A DNA stretch of 64,000 nt from Paenibacillus sambharensis (GTDB taxonomy: Bacteria; Bacillota; Bacilli; Paenibacillales; Paenibacillaceae). Made by a program: the position numbers and the translations under genes. A model generated the notes under the pieces. It ran no database searches and was not told the origin of the DNA. It saw nothing but the letters and a program-made list of their open reading frames with translations. Shown piece by piece: positions 1 to 8,024 of the stretch (within the stretch, counting starts at the first letter, position 1; every line of letters starts with the position of its first letter). The DNA lies in NCBI RefSeq assembly GCF_003233845.1, contig NZ_QKRB01000043.1, positions 124,001 through 188,000 on the forward strand, given 5' to 3'.

Positions 1-175
1 GTTGAAACCGCTTACCAAGCAGGATGGTTAAGCGCCTTCAATTATTGATAACCGCTCAATTACTGCCTGTATACGGCTGCGGCTGGAGCAGATTACAGTG
101 TATTCACGACCGGTCATAACCTGCCGGGCCGCGGCAGCAATCTGCTGCCTACCAACAATTATAGGGGGTCATAAT

Positions 176-1789
176 GTGCGGAGGGTGTCTATGGTGTGGC
201 TGCTTACTGTCCTGGTCTTCACAACGGTTATGGCGGGATGCAGCAATTCGGGGAACCAAGGAAGCGGGGAGACAGAGGGTTCGGATGGAGCTGGGAAGAC
301 AGTCAAGCTGACGGGGCTGATCACGAAGCATCCGCTCACGAAGCCGCTGGCCGAGATGGAATGGCTGCAGCAGGTAGAGGAAGCGGCAGGTGTGGATATT
401 GAATGGCAGGAAATTACGGCAGATTGGGATCAGAAGAAGGGGACGATGCTGGCAAGCGGTGACATACCGGATATCTTCATCGGCCCCAACGTCGTTACAG
501 ATGCCGATCTCGCCCAGTTCCAGGGATTGTTCCTGGATCTGTCAGAGCTGCTTGAACAGGCGCCGAACGTGCAGGCCATGTTTGAGGCGAAGCCGGAGAC
601 GAAGACGATCGCCACCCAGCCGGACGGCAAAATATACGGCCTGCCTAAATACCAGCGGTACTGGCCTTCAACAGGCACAAGGCAGTTCATCAATCACGAA
701 TGGCTTGCCAATCTTGGGCTGGAGATGCCGACGACATGGGATGAGCTCTACGAGGTGCTCGTTGCCTTCAAGAACGAGGATGCCAACGGCAATGGCAATC
801 CGGGCGATGAAATTCCGATGGATTGGCCGGGCGGCATCGGGGGTTACTTTAACCCGGCTGTCCTGCTCGGCAGCATGGGCATCACGCTGACAGACGGCAG
901 CGGACAGGGCTATTTTGTGGAAGACGGTGTTGTGAAAAATTATCTGACCGATGAGCGTTACAAGACGATGGTCAGCTTCCTGCACAAGCTCTATAAGGCA
1001 GGGCTGGTGAACAAGGAAGTATTCACACACGACTATACGAAGTTCCAGTCCACCGCCCGCGGCGAAGGGGATGTGGCTAAGGTTGGCTTTACCTGGGGAT
1101 GGGTAGCTTCAGACCGGTTCGGTGAGCAGCTGGCGCCGCAGTATACGTCCATGTCTCCGCTTAAGGTAACTGATGACTATACCGGGGCGTTATCCTGGAG
1201 CTACGATTACAATTCACTTAATTATGGGGTCAATCATCTCGTCGTATCGGCCAGGAGCAAGAATAAGGAAGCGGTCATGCGCTTCATTAATGAGCTGTAT
1301 AAGCCCGAAGTAGGCATGCAGGTGCTGTTTGGTTCGCTTGGAACCAACATCAAGGACAACGGAGATGGCACCTATGCCGTGCTTCCACCTGCCGACCCGA
1401 AGATGGACCCTGGCACGTGGAAGTGGACCTCGACGATGGCTGACAACGGAGCGTTCTATATTTCCGATAACCTCGAGCTGACCTTGGGCAAGGATATGCA
1501 GGAGGTGCTCGGCCAATCCGAGGCACTGGCTGAAGCGCTCCAGATTGATGTGGAGCAGGATGTGCTGCCGAGCATGTTTATGAAGTATTCCACTGCGGAT
1601 AACAACACGATGAGCCTGAACACTACGAACGTGATGAATCTGGCCGAGACGAAATTCGCCAAGTGGGTGACAGAAGGCGGCGTGGAGGCCGAGTGGGATG
1701 CTTATGTGAAGGAGAGCGAGAGAGCGGGGCTTGCCAAGAATATCGAAATCATGCAGAAGTACTACGATGCGTACAAGGCTGGCAATTAA
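176..1789 (+). CDS. LplA-type extracellular solute-binding lipoprotein
   Basis: Substrate-binding lipoprotein of a CUT1 ABC importer for an unidentified oligosaccharide, anchored outside the membrane. I place the start at GTG 176 because AGGGGG lies 7 bases upstream and the product then begins VRRVSMVW, a short charged n-region followed by a hydrophobic core and the lipobox VMAGC; the longer reading from 98 adds a Cys/Ala-rich stretch that does not fit a signal peptide. About 538 residues, the large size usual for LplA/YtcQ-type proteins. The EF-hand-like DANGNGNPGDE segment is common in this group. It is followed by two permeases, with no ATPase gene, as is usual where MsmX-type ATPases are shared. 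Family assignment is firm; substrate unknown. Confidence 0.9.
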   Translation: MRRVSMVWLLTVLVFTTVMAGCSNSGNQGSGETEGSDGAGKTVKLTGLITKHPLTKPLAEMEWLQQVEEAAGVDIEWQEITADWDQKKGTMLASGDIPDIFIGPNVVTDADLAQFQGLFLDLSELLEQAPNVQAMFEAKPETKTIATQPDGKIYGLPKYQRYWPSTGTRQFINHEWLANLGLEMPTTWDELYEVLVAFKNEDANGNGNPGDEIPMDWPGGIGGYFNPAVLLGSMGITLTDGSGQGYFVEDGVVKNYLTDERYKTMVSFLHKLYKAGLVNKEVFTHDYTKFQSTARGEGDVAKVGFTWGWVASDRFGEQLAPQYTSMSPLKVTDDYTGALSWSYDYNSLNYGVNHLVVSARSKNKEAVMRFINELYKPEVGMQVLFGSLGTNIKDNGDGTYAVLPPADPKMDPGTWKWTSTMADNGAFYISDNLELTLGKDMQEVLGQSEALAEALQIDVEQDVLPSMFMKYSTADNNTMSLNTTNVMNLAETKFAKWVTEGGVEAEWDAYVKESERAGLAKNIEIMQKYYDAYKAGN

Positions 1790-1809
1790 CTAACGGGGCC
1801 CTGAGTCAG

Positions 1810-1849
1810 GCTGCTGTGTCTTGCGCCGCAGGCGGTGCGGCACAGCAGC
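1810..1849 (+). other. Intercistronic hairpin after binding-protein gene
   Basis: Perfect 9-bp arms GCTGCTGTG (1810-1818) and CACAGCAGC (1841-1849) with a GC-rich loop that can pair further (CGCC/GGCG). No T-run follows. Inferred role: 3' protection or partial termination giving more binding protein than permease. A similar hairpin follows the binding-protein gene at 36505. Confidence 0.5.
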
Positions 1850-1876
1850 TTCCCATGCAGAGAAGGGGGAGAGGCA

Positions 1877-2779
1877 ATGCACAGATTCAGCACGCTGCGG
1901 CGTGATTATCAGCTCTGGATCATGATACTGCCGGCGCTGATCGTGATCTTTATTTTCAACTATATTCCCATGTACGGCATTCAGCTCGCATTCCGCGATT
2001 ATGATTTCAGCAAAGGTCTGACGGGCGGAGAGTGGCAGGGGCTGTATTACTTTAGGCAGTTTATCGACAGCTACCTGTTCACTGACCTGATGCGCAACAC
2101 CTTTCTGATCAGCTTCACGACAATCATAGTCGGGTTCCCTGCACCAATTATTCTAGCCCTGGTTATCAATCAGATTCGCCGCAAGAGGATGAAGCAGGTC
2201 ATGCAGACGACCGTATACCTGCCGCATTTTATATCCATTATCGTCATGGTGGGCATGCTGCATGTGCTGCTGTCGCCCGAGACAGGGGTAGTTGGGCTGA
2301 TCATGAAGTCGGTCGGGCTTGGCGATATCAACCTGCTGGCCTCAACCTCCACGTTCATTCCGGTATATGTCTTATCCGACATCTGGCAGCACTGCGGCTG
2401 GAACAGCATCATCTATCTGGCGGCGCTTTCGACCATTGATCCGCAGCTGTATGATGCGGCCAAGATGGATGGCGCCAGCAGATGGCAGACTATCCGGTAT
2501 GTTGATTTTCCGGCGCTTGTTCCGACGATCGTTATTCTGTTCATTCTGAGCATGGGCAGCATTCTGAGCACAGGCTTCGAGAAGATTTTCCTGATGCAAA
2601 ATTCATTGAACCTGCCGGTATCGGAGGTTATTGCAACCTATGTGTACAAGATCGGTATCATATCGAACCAATTCAGCTATGCTTCGGCAATCGGGCTGTT
2701 CAATACACTGATCAACTTTGTGTTCCTGTTTGCAATGAATGCGATATCGCGCAGGGTGTCAGATAACAGCCTGTTCTGA
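1877..2779 (+). CDS. LplB-type sugar ABC transporter permease
   Basis: Integral membrane subunit of the importer whose binding protein lies just upstream. Six hydrophobic segments are visible. The cytoplasmic EAA loop reads DAAKMDGASRWQTIRYVDFP, the site that docks the ATPase. The start at ATG 1877 follows AAGGGGGA at 1863-1870; the longer frame from 1835 begins in the intercistronic hairpin and lacks a ribosome site. About 300 residues, normal for the LplB/YteP group. Cotranscribed with its neighbours. Confidence 0.9.
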   Translation: MHRFSTLRRDYQLWIMILPALIVIFIFNYIPMYGIQLAFRDYDFSKGLTGGEWQGLYYFRQFIDSYLFTDLMRNTFLISFTTIIVGFPAPIILALVINQIRRKRMKQVMQTTVYLPHFISIIVMVGMLHVLLSPETGVVGLIMKSVGLGDINLLASTSTFIPVYVLSDIWQHCGWNSIIYLAALSTIDPQLYDAAKMDGASRWQTIRYVDFPALVPTIVILFILSMGSILSTGFEKIFLMQNSLNLPVSEVIATYVYKIGIISNQFSYASAIGLFNTLINFVFLFAMNAISRRVSDNSLF

Positions 2780-2808
2780 TAGCGCGCGGAGGAAGGGAGG
2801 ATTTATCT

Positions 2809-3702
2809 GTGGGAATGAAGGCGGCAAGAGGCAGGGAACTGCTGTTTCAAGTGGTGCTGTTCGCTGTCTGTTCATTGATATTCCTGGTAATCGCTTATCC
2901 GCTTTATTTCATTATTATAGCGTCTGTGAGTGATTCCACCTTGGTGTCAACGGGCAAGGTATATCTGTTCCCCAAGGGGTTCAGCTTGTTCGGCTACAAG
3001 GAGATTTTCCAGGATGAGCGCATCTGGACCGGCTACCGGAATACGCTGTTCTATACGGTGTTTGGTACGTTAGTTAACCTGCTCTTCACACTCCCGGCAG
3101 CCTATGTGCTGTCAAGACGCGAGTTTAGAGCCCGGCGCTTCATTATGCTCGCGTTCGTGGTGACGATGTTCTTCAACGGCGGACTGATTCCCACTTACCT
3201 GCTGATGAAGGATCTGCATCTGACCAATACCTTCTGGGTATTCATTCTGCCATTCTCGGTGAATGTATTCTTCCTCATTATTGCCCGGACGTTCTTCGAA
3301 ACCTCGCTGCCGCGTGAGCTGTACGAAGCGGCGGCGATAGACGGCTGCTCGCATTTCAGGTTCTTCTTCCAGGTGGCTATTCCGCTGTCCCGGGCGCTTG
3401 TAGCTGTCATTGGTCTGTATTACCTGGTGGGGCACTGGAATGACTTTTTCACCGCCCTGATCTATATACGGGACAATAACCTGCAGCCGCTGCAGATTAT
3501 ACTGCGGGATATCCTGCTGTCTAATCAGGTATTCTCGAGCGGGGCTGGAACAGGAGGTGACGCGGGTGGTTACGCTCAGCGTTATGCAGACCAGATCAAG
3601 TACGGCGTCATTATCGTATCCACCCTGCCGATTCTGGTGCTGTACCCGTTTATCCAGAAGTATTTTGACAAGGGGGTCATGATCGGCTCGATCAAGGGTT
3701 AG
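2809..3702 (+). CDS. LplC-type sugar ABC transporter permease
   Basis: Second membrane subunit of the same CUT1 importer. Start GTG 2809 sits 8 bases after GGAAGGGAGG (2791-2800). N-terminal membrane segment near residues 15-35; EAA loop reads EAAAIDGCSHFRFFFQVAIP; the C-terminus GVMIGSIKG is typical of YtcP/LplC proteins. About 297 residues. With the two upstream genes it forms a complete SBP-permease-permease set needing an ATPase supplied from elsewhere. Confidence 0.9.
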   Translation: MGMKAARGRELLFQVVLFAVCSLIFLVIAYPLYFIIIASVSDSTLVSTGKVYLFPKGFSLFGYKEIFQDERIWTGYRNTLFYTVFGTLVNLLFTLPAAYVLSRREFRARRFIMLAFVVTMFFNGGLIPTYLLMKDLHLTNTFWVFILPFSVNVFFLIIARTFFETSLPRELYEAAAIDGCSHFRFFFQVAIPLSRALVAVIGLYYLVGHWNDFFTALIYIRDNNLQPLQIILRDILLSNQVFSSGAGTGGDAGGYAQRYADQIKYGVIIVSTLPILVLYPFIQKYFDKGVMIGSIKG

Positions 3703-3710
3703 ATAATTAG

Positions 3711-3845
3711 GAGGTGTCCGCAAGAGAAGCTGCTCATGAACGGGTTTGGCTGCACGGAACCGCCAATATGGGTATAGCTTCAGGTATTCATTACCAGCCT
3801 GCCGTTGCCGATAATGGATATGTTATCCTCCTTCCCATTAAATAG
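3711..3845 (+). pseudogene. Possible C-terminal gene remnant
   Basis: A short open frame begins inside the AGGAGGTG ribosome-like site that follows the permease gene and encodes about 44 residues containing VWLHGTANMGIAS and ending in NGYVILLPIK. It has no proper start codon downstream of the site and looks like the carboxyl end of a larger protein. LplABC operons often continue into glycosidase genes, so a deleted glycosidase is possible, but I do not recognise the family. It may equally be noncoding. Confidence 0.25.
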
Positions 3846-3892
3846 CGGAAGAAGGCCATATTTATCCAAGAAGGATGTGCAGGAAGATGGAA

Positions 3893-4423
3893 ATGAATGA
3901 AACGCAGCTGGAGAAGGACAGCACGGGAGGTAAACCGACTTGGCCGGGGGAGCCGCAGCAGGTATCAGGCTTTGGCGGGTGGCTTATTCTGCCGCAGATC
4001 GGTTTTGTCATCACGTTGATTACGATGGTCCTGTTTGTCCTAAATGATGTTCCGGGCGTATTGGATCCTGAGCTGTGGGAGCTCATAAATACCGAGGGCT
4101 CATCTCTGGATCACCCTCTTATAGGTCCGACCCTTATTATCGAGTTAGTGTGGAATCTTGGCCTGCTGGCAGCAATAATCGTGACCATTATTCTGTTCTA
4201 CATGCGGAAGAAGATTGTACCCAAGCTGATGGTCGCTCTGTACATCGTGAGTCTGGCCGGTCTTATCTTGGACTATGTGCTGCTGCTTCAGATTCCTGTA
4301 CTGAAGGAAATGATGATCGATGGGAGCCAGGTCAGGGAAATTGTCCGTGAGGTCATTATGTGCGCCATCTGGATCCCGTACTTCCTGGTGTCCAAGCGTG
4401 TGAAGAATACCTTTGTTAAATAG
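3893..4423 (+). CDS. DUF2569-like membrane protein
   Basis: Predicted integral membrane protein with four hydrophobic segments and the motif FGGWLILPQIGFVITL near the N-terminus, resembling DUF2569 proteins, whose function is unknown. Three in-frame ATGs compete (3875, 3887, 3893); 3893 is preferred because AGGAAGA lies 6 bases upstream. The N-terminal 28 residues are hydrophilic, consistent with a cytoplasmic tail. It stands alone between the lpl remnant and a terminator. Confidence 0.7.
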   Translation: MNETQLEKDSTGGKPTWPGEPQQVSGFGGWLILPQIGFVITLITMVLFVLNDVPGVLDPELWELINTEGSSLDHPLIGPTLIIELVWNLGLLAAIIVTIILFYMRKKIVPKLMVALYIVSLAGLILDYVLLLQIPVLKEMMIDGSQVREIVREVIMCAIWIPYFLVSKRVKNTFVK

Positions 4424-4429
4424 TCAGCG

Positions 4430-4461
4430 AGAAGCCCTCCTTGTAGTTCAAGGGGGCTTCT
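4430..4461 (+). terminator. Hairpin after DUF2569 gene
   Basis: Arms AGAAGCCC(T)CCTTG and CAAGGGGGCTTCT pair over 13 bp with one bulge and a short TAGTT loop. The following sequence is only weakly T-rich, so termination is likely but not certain. It also lies 3' of the minus-strand AlkA gene. Confidence 0.6.
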
Positions 4462-4516
4462 GCTATTTCTGCGGGATTAACAAGGACCTAAGGAAGGGAC
4501 GGTCTCTATCTGCTGC

Positions 4517-5428
4517 TTAGTAGAGGATACGCCACAGGTAAAGGGTAGCGTAGGATTCCCAGCCCTTCCACGGCTCGGCGAGCTTGAGAACCTCCTGCCG
4601 GGTCGGCTTGCGGTCCATCCCGGTCAGCAGCTTGATAGCATTGTGAAGACCAACATCATCTGCGGGAAAAGCCGACGGCAGCTTCAGGCAGCGCATTAGC
4701 ACGTAGTTGGCTGTCCACGGGCCGATTCCGCGAATGCTGACCAGTATGGCCTCGGCCTTCTTAAGGTCCCCGGCTTCCTGCAGCAGTTTCTTCGACAGTC
4801 TGCCCTCTGCCAGCATTCGGGCGGTATCAATCAGATATTCGGCTTTCCTTCCGGATATCCCCAATTCTTTCAATTCAGGAACGCTTAGAGCGGCAATTGT
4901 CTCCGGTGTTGGAAAGGCCCAATACAGCTCGCCGCCAGCAGCGGCTGACCGGCCATACTGTTCTACGATGCGCCGCTTCAAGGTGTGGGCATAGGTGAGA
5001 TTAATCTGCTGTCCGATTATTCCCCAGCACAGCGCTTCGAACAGGTCTGGAATACCGGGCAGATGCAGACCGCTATAGGTGTCGATTGCTTGCTTAAGCA
5101 GAGCATCCTGGCTCGCTATGGCATAAAAGGGTGCCAGATCGGTATCCAGGTCAAACCATTCGGTGACATAGCGGACGATCTCTGACTGGGTTTCGGGTTC
5201 GGGAAGGGCCGCTGTTTCTGAGAAAATGCGAATTCTGAGCTGTGCTGGACCAGCCTCGCTAATTTCAACGACATGAATATCCTGACCCGCAGGAATAGCC
5301 TTATAGATCCGGTCATCCGCGACCCGGTACAGGCATTCCCGGCTGGCATTGGCAAGCGCGTCCTTCATCTGGGTAAAGCTGAACAGGCTAGGCGTCTTCA
5401 ATATCACCTCATGCGCGATTTGCTCCAT
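4517..5428 (-). CDS. alkA: AlkA-type DNA-3-methyladenine glycosylase II
   Basis: Removes alkylated bases such as 3-methyladenine from DNA as the first step of base excision repair. The N-terminal ~100 residues match the AlkA N domain. The HhH-GPD region follows: FEALCWGIIGQQINLTYA near residue 135, helix-hairpin-helix VSIRGIGPWTANYVLM near 240, and AFPADDVGLHNAI with the catalytic aspartate near 265. Length 303 is slightly above the ~280 of the E. coli enzyme. Monocistronic; no Ada-type regulator is adjacent. Confidence 0.9.
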   Translation of the reverse strand: MEQIAHEVILKTPSLFSFTQMKDALANASRECLYRVADDRIYKAIPAGQDIHVVEISEAGPAQLRIRIFSETAALPEPETQSEIVRYVTEWFDLDTDLAPFYAIASQDALLKQAIDTYSGLHLPGIPDLFEALCWGIIGQQINLTYAHTLKRRIVEQYGRSAAAGGELYWAFPTPETIAALSVPELKELGISGRKAEYLIDTARMLAEGRLSKKLLQEAGDLKKAEAILVSIRGIGPWTANYVLMRCLKLPSAFPADDVGLHNAIKLLTGMDRKPTRQEVLKLAEPWKGWESYATLYLWRILY

Positions 5429-5652
5429 AATCTCCCTCCACCGAAATGTACATAGCGTATTTTAACATACCGCTGGTAATGTGTACCAGATGTTGGTGGA
5501 TGAGACACCAGTCAAGGTCTTTTCCGGCTTTCAGCCAACATTCAGTCGGCACTTAGGAAGGCTTCATAATCGCAGCTTATAGTATGGATATCGAGCAGGG
5601 CGGCCGTACAGACCGCGTGACATAATAATCCTATTCATAAGGTGTGGTTACA

Positions 5653-6859
5653 GTGATGAAGGGGCAGAAGCAAGGATTTAAGTTTTCGGTGGGCACGAAA
5701 TTAAGAATAGGCTTCGTTATTATGCTGGTGCTGATTGGTGCAGTAGGCGCAGCCTCCAATACAAGCATGATGAGAATGCAGCAGCAGGCGGAAACGATTG
5801 AATCGGTCTACCTGCCGGGCATGAAAGTCCTAGCAGATACAAGAGTGAAGTTTATGCTGGTGCAGCAGCTTGGACTGGAGGTGGCGCTGGCAGCTGACGA
5901 AGTCGAGATTACGAACCTGGAAACCGCAATTAATCAAGCGATCGAGGATATGAGGGCACTTGATGAAGCTTACTATACGATAGCGGGTGAAGGGGAGCAG
6001 AAGGAAGTGTACACAGCGTTTGACAGTTACCGGCAGCAGGTAGCGGCTGTGTTCCCTTCCTTGCTGGAAGCGGGTAAGCAGGGGGACATGGAAGCGGCTG
6101 GAGCAGCGGTAAAAGCGATGCAGGAGCCATATATTGCGGCACTCGAGAAGCTGGAGCAGCTGATTGAGTTGAATGAGAAGGAGGGGGAGATAGCAGCAGA
6201 TGATTCTGTTGCCGCTTCCGGAACCGGGCAGGATATCGTCAATCTGGTCAGTCTGCTGGGGATCGCAGCAGGAGGCTTTATTTCCTGGATCATTGCCCGG
6301 ATGATTGCGAGGCCAATGGCAGCTATGGCAGCAGCTGCACGGCAAATTTCGGCTGGCCCTTAATGCTTCCATTGAGGCGGCAAGGGTTGGGGAGCAGGGC
6401 AAGGGATTTGCTGTGGTGGCGCATGAGGTGCGCGAGCTTGCGGAACAGTCCAAGGAATCGGCCGGACAGATCGCGGAGCTGGTATATGCCATCCGGCAGG
6501 AGACCGTGCAGACGGTTAGCCTAATGGAAGCGGGCACGAAGGAAGTAGATGAAGGGATCCACGCGGTAAATGCGGCTGGTGCCTCCTTCGAACAGATCCG
6601 CTGCTCCATTGACGGGGTGGTGCGGCAGATTCAGGAGGTAACAGCAGCATCCGAGCAGATGTCTGCCAGCACCGAGCAGGCCGCATCATCGGTGCACGTC
6701 ATATCCGAAATTGCGGATGCCTCCACGGCAGGTACACAGCAGGTTGCGGCCGCTCTGGAAGAACAGCTGGCTTCCATGGACGAGATGAACCAAGCTGCGA
6801 GCCTGCTGTCGGCTAAATCGGGGGAGCTGCAGAATCTGATCGGGAAATTCTTGGTATAA
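5653..6859 (+). pseudogene. Methyl-accepting chemotaxis protein with internal deletion
   Basis: The first part (to stop 6361-6363) has an N-terminal membrane segment, a four-helix-type sensor region, a second membrane segment and the first residues of HAMP (RQISAG). The second part, in another frame, begins at [18 protein letters not shown], the tip of the chemoreceptor signalling hairpin, and runs to the end of the domain. The rest of HAMP and the descending half of the signalling domain are missing, and the join at about 6345-6360 shifts frame, so no receptor can be made. GTG 5653 or ATG 5656 fits the upstream AAGGTG. Confidence 0.85.
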
Positions 6860-6940
6860 CAGCGATGGCATGTGGCGGCTTTTTTAGATGCGTGCTGAAA
6901 GAAGAAAAGAGAAGAGAGCGATGGTGCAACCAAGAGACTA

Positions 6941-6988
6941 TTGCCAAAACTAATACCGTTAGTTATTATAAAACTAATATAATTAGTT
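6941..6988 (+). promoter_or_regulatory. Sigma-A promoter with two palindromic operators
   Basis: TTGCCA (6941-6946) and TATTAT (6964-6969) are 17 bases apart. The spacer is nearly filled by the palindrome AACTAA-TACCG-TTAGTT (6948-6964). A second, AACTAAT-ATA-ATTAGTT (6972-6988), covers the start site, 24 bases downstream of the first. This is the arrangement of a tightly repressed promoter, as for TetR/MarR-type regulators; the regulator is not next to it. Confidence 0.65.
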
Positions 6989-7010
6989 TTTTTAAGGAGG
7001 TAAGGCGACA

Positions 7011-7103
7011 TTGAATTTCCTTCTGTTCGTGCTGCTGCTGTCGGTTGTCGGAGGTATTCTGGATGCCAGAATAACAGGTCATAGCAGAAAGGGAGTGAGG
7101 TAG
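7011..7103 (+). CDS. Small hydrophobic peptide, 30 residues
   Basis: TTG at 7011 follows the near-ideal site AAGGAGGTAAGG and opens a 30-codon frame beginning LNFLLFVLLLSVVGG and ending in a charged tail HSRKGVR. One hydrophobic segment is predicted, so it may sit in the membrane. Its stop lies one base before the ATG of the next gene, suggesting translational coupling. It is the first cistron behind the doubly palindromic promoter. No family recognised; it could be a leader peptide rather than a functional product. Confidence 0.5.
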   Translation: MNFLLFVLLLSVVGGILDARITGHSRKGVR

Positions 7104-7104
7104 G

Positions 7105-7692
7105 ATGTTTGCGGGACATTTTGGCCTGGCTGCCATCATCAAGGCGAAGCAGCCGCAGGTGCCGCTGTGGGCACTGATGGTTGGAACACAGCTGCTTGAT
7201 ATTGCGTTCGTGCCCTTGTTTCTTACGGGGGTGGAAACAATCGAAACAATCCGTGATGGACACGGAGGGGCATATATACATGCTGGCTACTCCCATTCTC
7301 TCGCAAGTGCCCTGCTGCTAAGCTTCTTGGCTGGATTGTTATCCTGGCGGCAGTGGGGGAGGAGCAGTGGTCTTGTGATCGCCGGCACAGTGTTCAGCCA
7401 TTGGCTGCTCGATCTGCTTGTTCATCGGCCTGATATTCCACTACTGCCTGGTAATAGTGGAGAACTGTCTTTGATGGGGCTGGGTCTGTGGAATTGGCCA
7501 ATAATCAGTATAAGTGTTGAAACGCTGCTGGTGCTGGCTGGCGCCGTTCTGTACTTCCGGTCTGCTGTTAAGCGCAGTGAATCAGCGGCTGTTTTCCATA
7601 AGGCAGGCAGAGGCCGGGCCCTGCTTGCCGGCAGTGTGGTTGGTCTCCTGCTGATTCTATCATTGGTTACGGATCTGATGGGGATCAACTGA
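7105..7692 (+). CDS. Polytopic membrane protein of unknown function
   Basis: About 195 residues with five or six hydrophobic segments. Conserved-looking polar residues sit within them: FAGHFGLAAIIK at the N-terminus, LLDIAF, HAGYSHSLAS and SHWLLDLLVHRPDIP. This spread of His and Asp resembles the YdjM/DUF457 membrane-bound 'metal-dependent hydrolase' group, but the match is by eye and loose. Start ATG 7105 follows GGGAGTGAGG and is coupled to the 30-residue frame upstream. Expression should follow the repressed promoter at 6941. Confidence 0.75.
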   Translation: MFAGHFGLAAIIKAKQPQVPLWALMVGTQLLDIAFVPLFLTGVETIETIRDGHGGAYIHAGYSHSLASALLLSFLAGLLSWRQWGRSSGLVIAGTVFSHWLLDLLVHRPDIPLLPGNSGELSLMGLGLWNWPIISISVETLLVLAGAVLYFRSAVKRSESAAVFHKAGRGRALLAGSVVGLLLILSLVTDLMGIN

Positions 7693-7846
7693 CTGTCTGG
7701 CCTTCTTTTGTAAAATCTCAACGCATTCGGGCCAGTCCCAGTAAGGGTACATCTCGGATGGAATAGAGACGATACTTGGAAGCAAGGAAATGAGCAGTCT
7801 GGATGACTTGTATCCAATCGAGGGTGAGGAGGCACAGACTGAGTAG

Positions 7847-7889
7847 AAAAAGGTAGTATGGAGCTTGGCTAGCTCTATACTGCCTTTTT
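7847..7889 (+). terminator. Intrinsic terminator
   Basis: Long hairpin with arms AAAGGTAGTATGGAGCT and AGCTCTATACTGCCTTT (near-complete pairing) followed by TTTTT. It lies about 155 bases beyond the membrane-protein gene. The stretch 7693-7846 holds no convincing gene. Confidence 0.8.
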
Positions 7890-7919
7890 GGCTGTACGCC
7901 GGATTACACTTTATACAAG

Positions 7920-7948
7920 TTGCTAAATCCAAAGGGAACCTATATAAT
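7920..7948 (+). promoter_or_regulatory. Sigma-A promoter of the GH1 gene
   Basis: TTGCTA (7920-7925) and TATAAT (7943-7948) with a 17-base spacer, about 75 bases ahead of the GH1 start codon. Confidence 0.7.
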
Positions 7949-7979
7949 CATCAGTGAATATTTGTACCTATGAATTTAA

Positions 7980-8000
7980 TATATTATTATGAATAATATA
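7980..8000 (+). promoter_or_regulatory. Perfect palindrome, candidate GntR operator
   Basis: Arms TATATTATT (7980-7988) and AATAATATA (7992-8000) around ATG, in the untranslated leader of the GH1 gene just ahead of its ribosome site. Position fits a repressor site, and a GntR/UTRA regulator is encoded immediately downstream of the GH1 gene. Confidence 0.45.
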
Positions 8001-8024
8001 GAATACTATAAACGGAGGTTAACC

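Noticed and set aside
1-97. Possible AraC-like C-terminal fragment at the window edge (VETAYQAGWLSAFNY)
   Set aside because: Only 15 residues, resemblance too weak to claim.
98-175. Upstream start for the LplA-type protein
   Set aside because: The added residues hide the signal peptide; GTG 176 has a ribosome site and gives a proper lipoprotein leader.
3112-3723. 203-residue minus-strand frame opposite the LplC-type permease
   Set aside because: Gln/Arg-rich, no ribosome site, complete overlap with an unmistakable permease; it is an antisense shadow.
7660-7932. 90-residue minus-strand frame between the membrane protein and GH1 genes
   Set aside because: It runs through the strong terminator at 7847-7889 and over the GH1 promoter region; no recognisable domain.
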